DNA of 5,951 bases from an uncultured Synechococcus sp. (GTDB taxonomy: Bacteria; Cyanobacteriota; Cyanobacteriia; PCC-6307; Cyanobiaceae): positions 1 to 5,951 of the forward strand of contig CAJWIC010000093.1 of the NCBI GenBank assembly GCA_913040905.1, written 5' to 3'. Position numbers and translations under genes: made by a program. Below, piece by piece: positions 1 to 5,951 of the stretch (position 1 is its first letter; each line of letters begins with the position of its first letter). The notes beneath the pieces were generated by a model. That model worked only from the letters and a program-made list of their open reading frames with translations. It had not been told where the DNA came from and did not search any database.

Positions 1-337
1 CGTTGCGGGCGCGGGAGAAGCTCACCAGCCAGCGCAGGGCCATGGCGGTGCCGCGTTCCTGGCGTACTTCCATCGGTACCTGGTAGGTGGCACCACCAAC
101 GCGGCGGGCCCGCACTTCCACCAGAGGAGTGGCGTTCTTGACGGCTGTTTCGAACAGTTCCAGGGGGTCACCGCCGGTGCGCTCGTTGATCAGGCCAAAA
201 GCGTCAGAAAGAATCCGCTGCGCCGTGGACTTCTTGCCGTGCTTCATCAGACGCACAACCATCATCGTGGCGAGGCGACTGTTGAACTGGGGATCGGGAA
301 GAACCGGGCGCTTTTCAGCGGCGTTGCGGCGGGACAT
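1..337 (-). CDS. rpsG: 30S ribosomal protein S7 (partial, C-terminus missing)
   Basis: S7 is a primary 16S rRNA-binding protein that nucleates assembly of the head of the small ribosomal subunit and lies near the decoding centre and E site. Reading leftward from the ATG at 337-335, the first 112 residues are present and the frame is open to the window edge. Bacterial S7 is usually about 156 residues, so roughly 44 are missing. The N-terminus [20 protein letters not shown], the segment [13 protein letters not shown], the block [20 protein letters not shown] and the segment [10 protein letters not shown] are typical S7 sequence. The gene starts 53 bases after the rpsL stop, as in the str operon. 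No purine-rich Shine-Dalgarno sequence precedes the start. The 338-390 spacer shows only weak 4-bp pairings, so I cannot point to an S7 autoregulatory site like the one known in the E. coli rpsL-rpsG spacer. Identification is secure. Confidence 0.97.
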   Translation of the reverse strand, partial: MSRRNAAEKRPVLPDPQFNSRLATMMVVRLMKHGKKSTAQRILSDAFGLINERTGGDPLELFETAVKNATPLVEVRARRVGGATYQVPMEVRQERGTAMALRWLVSFSRARN

Positions 338-390
338 CGGATGTCAGTGAAAAGGGTCAGAAAATGGCTGGGTTTACGAGGACCGGGAGG

Positions 391-765
391 TCATTCCTTC
401 GGGGTCTTGGCGCCGTACTTCGAGCGGGACTGACGACGATCCTTGACACCGGCGGTGTCGAGGGTCCCGCGGATGATGTGGTAGCGGACTCCAGGCAGGT
501 CCTTCACACGACCGCCGCGGATCAGCACCACGGAGTGTTCCTGAAGGTTGTGACCGACACCACCGATGTATGCAGTGACCTCAAAACCGGAGGTGAGACG
601 CACACGGGCCACCTTGCGTAGCGCCGAGTTGGGCTTTTTCGGTGTTGAGGTGTACACACGGGTGCAGACGCCGCGGCGCTCTGGGCAGGACTTCAAAGCC
701 GGGGATTTCGTCTTGGCCTTGAGGCGTGAACGCTCCGTGCGGATCAGCTGTTGGATGGTTGGCAT
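391..765 (-). CDS. rpsL: 30S ribosomal protein S12
   Basis: S12 sits at the decoding centre of the 30S subunit and controls translational accuracy. The 124-residue product has the normal family length, starts [14 protein letters not shown] and ends in a basic tail ([12 protein letters not shown]). The conserved loop [11 protein letters not shown] lies at residues 41-51, and [13 protein letters not shown] at 84-96. Lys43, Lys88 and Pro91, the positions commonly altered in streptomycin-resistant or dependent mutants of other bacteria, have the usual wild-type residues. Asp89 is the residue methylthiolated by RimO in other bacteria. The ATG at 765-763 gives the canonical N-terminus and ends in TGA at 393-391. 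It is followed by rpsG on the same strand, the start of the str operon. The bases before the start are pyrimidine-rich and GC-rich with no Shine-Dalgarno motif, and contain a hairpin (770-797). No oddity in the protein. Confidence 0.99.
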   Translation of the reverse strand: MPTIQQLIRTERSRLKAKTKSPALKSCPERRGVCTRVYTSTPKKPNSALRKVARVRLTSGFEVTAYIGGVGHNLQEHSVVLIRGGRVKDLPGVRYHIIRGTLDTAGVKDRRQSRSKYGAKTPKE

Positions 766-769
766 CGAG

Positions 770-797
770 GGTCGGTGTGCGGTCGGACGCCCCGACC
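770..797 (-). promoter_or_regulatory. Candidate hairpin with alternative pairing in the rpsL leader
   Basis: On the + strand GGTCGG at 781-786 and CCGACC at 792-797 form a perfect 6-bp inverted repeat around a 5-base loop. A second GGTCGG at 770-775 could pair with the same CCGACC instead. In the rpsL mRNA the 770-775 copy ends four bases before the ATG, so the longer-range pairing would bury the start region, while the short hairpin would leave it free. The repeats are seen directly; a role in translation control is inference. A chance GC-rich repeat is a real alternative. Confidence 0.35.
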
Positions 798-814
798 AGA
801 TTCGACAATCCGAC

Positions 815-820
815 AGAATA
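815..820 (-). promoter_or_regulatory. Possible -10 element for rpsL
   Basis: Read leftward, the six bases are TATTCT, close to the TATAAT consensus, in the only AT-richer patch between the carrier-protein stop and rpsL. A transcript from it would begin near 808 and carry a leader of about 40 bases containing the 770-797 hairpin. The usual -35 position (838-843) has no TTGACA-like sequence, so this is weak. An imperfect palindrome, ACCGTTGACGGT (821-832), abuts it upstream and could be an operator half-site pair or chance. Confidence 0.25.
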
Positions 821-839
821 ACCGTTGACGGTCTTCGCC

Positions 840-1166
840 CTATCGCAGACTGAAGGCACTGCCGCAGGCGCAGGGTGTGATGCCCTCTCCGCTGCGGATC
901 AGAAATCCGCCACCGCTTAGATCACCTCTGTAGTCAAGACAAAGTCCCTGCAACAGGTTGATCTGGGTCTGGGGTGCATGAAGGGTGACGCCATCTGCCC
1001 TGGCGACGGCCACCCCAGCCAAATGTCCGGGACGAATCTGGATCACGTGCTCAGCACATTCTCCTGGCAGCAGTTCGAGGTGCATCTGCCCCGGAGTGCC
1101 GGCTACTGCAGCCTGACGACCCAGTTCGGCAGCAGCAGCCGGAGTCAGGCGCAGATTGGCGGCCAT
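840..1166 (-). CDS. HesB/IscA-like (A-type) iron-sulfur carrier family protein
   Basis: A-type carriers bind an Fe-S cluster or iron and pass it to target apoproteins in the cytoplasm. From the ATG at 1166-1164 the product has 108 residues, the usual family size. It opens with the typical N-terminal strand and helix ([14 protein letters not shown]). It ends with CACGSAF, matching the family's C-terminal CGCGSSF with Cys99 and Cys101. The third expected cysteine is Cys37, but in the context PGECAEH instead of the usual [21 protein letters not shown] (77-92) matches the family's 'DY...GF' segment. An extra Cys76 precedes it. An in-frame TTG at 1190 would add eight residues. I prefer the ATG because the family homology starts right after it and nothing before the TTG looks like a ribosome site; a GGAG lies 14 bases before the ATG, longer than ideal. 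It follows the glycosidase by 38 bases and precedes rpsL by 74. The fold is well supported; the specific role and symbol are not assignable, since this subgroup diverges from classical IscA and SufA. Confidence 0.85.
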   Translation of the reverse strand: MAANLRLTPAAAAELGRQAAVAGTPGQMHLELLPGECAEHVIQIRPGHLAGVAVARADGVTLHAPQTQINLLQGLCLDYRGDLSGGGFLIRSGEGITPCACGSAFSLR

Positions 1167-1204
1167 GCAGGGGTGATTCACTCCAGACAAGTTTGCCAGG
1201 TGTG

Positions 1205-2875
1205 TCAGAGGGGAACGAAGCCAAGGCCGTTGTGGATGCGTGGGGCACTGCCGCGACCGTTGATCACCGTTCGTCCTGCCACCACGACCGTGGTGGAGCT
1301 GCCACCGTCAAGATTCAGCGCATCCTGCAAACCGAGCTGCTGAGCGGCCAGGGCCGTTTCCAGCAGGGTGGGATCGCTGCCTGCTGCACCGCGCAGAGCC
1401 AGCAGCCAGGTGCCTCCCTTCCCATGGCCCACCACGGTCCGGGGTGCTGCAAGGGTCAGGAAGCTGGGGCTGAATCCTTCCCCCCGCCCGTTCAACACGA
1501 TTTTTCCAGCCTGCATCAGTAACGGTCCACCTCCCACCACGTTGGTCTGATCCCCCATCTGAGGAATGCTGCGCTGGTTCAGTCGCACCGCGTCGCCGGG
1601 TTGGGCCGGCAGGGGAGTGCCGCCGCGGGCTACCACCAGATCGCTACCGGAGGGGATCAGCACACCGCGACGGATGCTGGCCTGATCAAAGCGTTGTGTG
1701 ACGCGTCCCCCTTGGATCAATAAGGCCTCCTCCTCGCCGCTGAGAGGGTGGTAGATCGGCCCCCAGGCGCGGGTGTACCGGCTGAGTCCCCGCTGGACGT
1801 ATCCGCTATTGAGAAAGCTCAGTCTCCAGCGCCGCCCACCGTTCACCTGCAGCTGTTGATCCAGCCGGAGTCGTCCGAACTGGAGCTGATCGTCCTCGCC
1901 CCAGGCGACCACGCCACGGTTGAGGATCGGCCCGGATAGCCACTCACCCTGTTGACGCAACGCTCCAAGGGGGAGTTGAAGGATGCGATTGAAGAAGCCC
2001 CCATTGATGGCGACCACCGCATTGGCTGGTTGGGACAACTGGGGCAGAAAGCGGAGTCCCTGCTGTTGTCCAGCCATGGTGAGCGGTTTCAGGGTTAAAC
2101 CGATGCGCTGCAACTCGCCGCCGGTTCTGAGCACCCGCAGTGGCTTGACGCCGACGGTCACGGTGCGTTCCTCGAGCACAAGGCCGCGGCGCAGCCAGCG
2201 AGCGATCGCCGGGTTGCTGAGGGGGGGCACGGCTGCGGCTGGTGTGGGTGTGCCCGCCCGTACGCCATCCAGCACCACCCGCCAAGGTTCTGCCAGGCAA
2301 AGGGTTCTGAGGCGGGTGGCCTGTCCCCTGAGAACAAGGCTGTCAGTCCGTTGCTGAGGGGCGAGCCTGAGACGTTGCAGCTCCCGTCGTTGGGATGCAG
2401 TGCTGCGCAGGCCCAGATGCAGGTCATCTCCGACGCGCTGCACCAAAGCGGGACCATCCAGGTCGAGCACGAGGCGATCTGCAGTGCTGCCTTTGCCGCG
2501 TCGCAGCCTTTGCAGGCCTGCTGACGGCAAGCTGAGCAGCAGCTGCCGGCCTTTCAGGTGAAGGCTGATTCCCGCCTGGGCCAGCCAGTCCGCGACCTCA
2601 AGGCCCACCTCATCGCCCAGGGTTCGCTGTGGCAATTGATCCAGGGGCTGCCTCTGGCCGAACCATTCGAGCTGCCCTTCAAAGCGGCGGAAGCCCAGCT
2701 GCGACTCCAGCAGATCCAGGGGAAGCCAAAGTTTCTGTGGCGGTTGATCGCGGCGGCCCTCCCAGCGCCAAGTGCTTTGCAGCTCCTGAGAACCGATCTG
2801 CAGCTGTTCCCCCTGGATGGCCGATTCCAAGCGCAGCTCCGGCAACGGCTCGGGTAGCTGGGCGAGGGGAAGCAT
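1205..2875 (-). CDS. Phosphodiester glycosidase (NAGPA/DUF2233) family protein with N-terminal extension
   Basis: The C-terminal half of this 556-residue protein is a phosphodiester glycosidase domain, the family named after mammalian 'uncovering enzyme' (N-acetylglucosamine-1-phosphodiester alpha-N-acetylglucosaminidase) and common in bacterial surface-polysaccharide contexts. Family landmarks in order are INGGFF (290-295), VVGGGPLLMQAGK (446-458), APRTVVGHGK (477-486) and NLDGGSSTTVVV (521-532). The first ~205 residues are an extension: two stretches (about 48-80 and 86-118) look like copper-amine-oxidase-N/stalk-type repeats, and 130-205 (DRLVLDLDGPALV, later WRVVLDGV) resembles an AMIN-type cell-wall-targeting domain. 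Both assignments are by eye and tentative. Residues 206-220 are a Pro/Ala/Thr linker. The ATG at 2875 is the only reasonable start; upstream the frame reaches a TAG after 12 sense codons with no start codon. No signal peptide follows it, which is odd for this architecture. Substrate unknown. It is divergent from the glutamate synthase and first in the leftward gene run. Confidence 0.88.
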   Translation of the reverse strand: MLPLAQLPEPLPELRLESAIQGEQLQIGSQELQSTWRWEGRRDQPPQKLWLPLDLLESQLGFRRFEGQLEWFGQRQPLDQLPQRTLGDEVGLEVADWLAQAGISLHLKGRQLLLSLPSAGLQRLRRGKGSTADRLVLDLDGPALVQRVGDDLHLGLRSTASQRRELQRLRLAPQQRTDSLVLRGQATRLRTLCLAEPWRVVLDGVRAGTPTPAAAVPPLSNPAIARWLRRGLVLEERTVTVGVKPLRVLRTGGELQRIGLTLKPLTMAGQQQGLRFLPQLSQPANAVVAINGGFFNRILQLPLGALRQQGEWLSGPILNRGVVAWGEDDQLQFGRLRLDQQLQVNGGRRWRLSFLNSGYVQRGLSRYTRAWGPIYHPLSGEEEALLIQGGRVTQRFDQASIRRGVLIPSGSDLVVARGGTPLPAQPGDAVRLNQRSIPQMGDQTNVVGGGPLLMQAGKIVLNGRGEGFSPSFLTLAAPRTVVGHGKGGTWLLALRGAAGSDPTLLETALAAQQLGLQDALNLDGGSSTTVVVAGRTVINGRGSAPRIHNGLGFVPL

Positions 2876-2972
2876 GGGTCGGCTGAGGCATGGCGCCTGC
2901 CTAGGATCGGCCTAAGAAGTGGTTTTTGCAGAAAACGATGCTGCATGCCACGTGAAAGCCCGGATCGCACCG
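2876..2972. promoter_or_regulatory. Divergent intergenic region between the glycosidase and glutamate synthase genes
   Basis: These 97 bases must hold the start signals for both divergent genes unless one starts inside the other. The only AT-rich patch is at 2922-2936, where GTTTT and AAAAC form an inverted repeat around five bases, an operator-like arrangement. Short palindromes also occur: GGCGCC (2892-2897), CCTAGG (2900-2905), and adjacent GCATGC and CACGTG (2943-2954). I see no clear -35/-10 pair on either strand, no Shine-Dalgarno motif before either ATG, and no GTAN8TAC sequence of the nitrogen regulator NtcA, which might be expected before a nitrogen-assimilation gene. Promoter function follows from position; each motif alone is weak. 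Confidence 0.4.

Positions 2973-5951
<2,979 letters not shown>

Noticed and set aside
338..390. S7 autoregulatory RNA in the rpsL-rpsG spacer
   Set aside because: The spacer has only 4-bp complementary stretches and a GTCAG direct repeat (344-348, 356-360), with nothing resembling the known E. coli structure.
821..839. Rho-independent terminator after the iron-sulfur carrier gene
   Set aside because: The potential stem is only four to five pairs with no following T-run on the transcribed strand.
1167..1190. TTG start at 1190 adding eight residues to the iron-sulfur carrier
   Set aside because: The extra residues do not belong to the family fold, no ribosome site precedes the TTG, and an ATG directly at the start of homology is available at 1166.
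2202..2209. HIP1 octamer GCGATCGC
   Set aside because: I noticed one exact copy. That is not the enrichment typical of HIP1-rich cyanobacteria, and a single copy inside a coding gene carries little information.
2919..2972. In-frame GTG codons at 2919 and 2952 as earlier glutamate synthase starts
   Set aside because: The ATG at 2973 already gives a 27-residue propeptide before Cys28. Earlier starts would extend through the AT-rich inverted repeat and add residues with no family resemblance.

Overview
The window looks like ordinary chromosomal core DNA from a high-GC cyanobacterium, most likely a marine or brackish picocyanobacterium of the Synechococcus/Cyanobium type. The main evidence is the large glutamate synthase on the + strand. 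It carries the extra 'ferredoxin loop' that separates plant and cyanobacterial ferredoxin-dependent enzymes from bacterial NADPH-dependent ones. The high GC content, the compact spacing and the lack of clear Shine-Dalgarno sequences before most starts fit this. The genus is inferred from recalled protein similarity and gene order; no search was run.

Layout. Positions 1-2875 hold four genes read leftward (minus strand). In transcription order they are a phosphodiester glycosidase (NAGPA/DUF2233) family protein (2875-1205), a small HesB/IscA-type iron-sulfur carrier (1166-840), ribosomal protein S12 (rpsL, 765-391) and ribosomal protein S7 (rpsG, from 337, running off the left edge). A divergent intergenic region of 97 bases (2876-2972) separates them from the rightward glutamate synthase gene (2973 to the right edge, 993 codons without its C-terminus).

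How the genes relate. rpsL and rpsG are the start of the classical str operon; fusA and tufA would be expected beyond the left edge, which is inference. The two genes upstream lie on the same strand with spacers of 38 and 74 bases and no strong terminator, so some read-through into rpsL is possible. A promoter-like -10 and a small hairpin just before rpsL suggest that it also has its own promoter. The glutamate synthase makes glutamate from glutamine and 2-oxoglutarate with photosynthetic electrons, and has no evident functional link to the leftward genes.

I found no mobile element, CRISPR array, tRNA, rRNA or integration signature. No stretch over 300 bases lacks a gene. I do not see a new biological system here. 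The points worth a second look are the rpsL leader with two alternative pairings that could cover the start, the glycosidase with export-type domains but no signal peptide, the divergent carrier protein next to the ribosomal genes, and the regulatory content of the divergent intergenic region.
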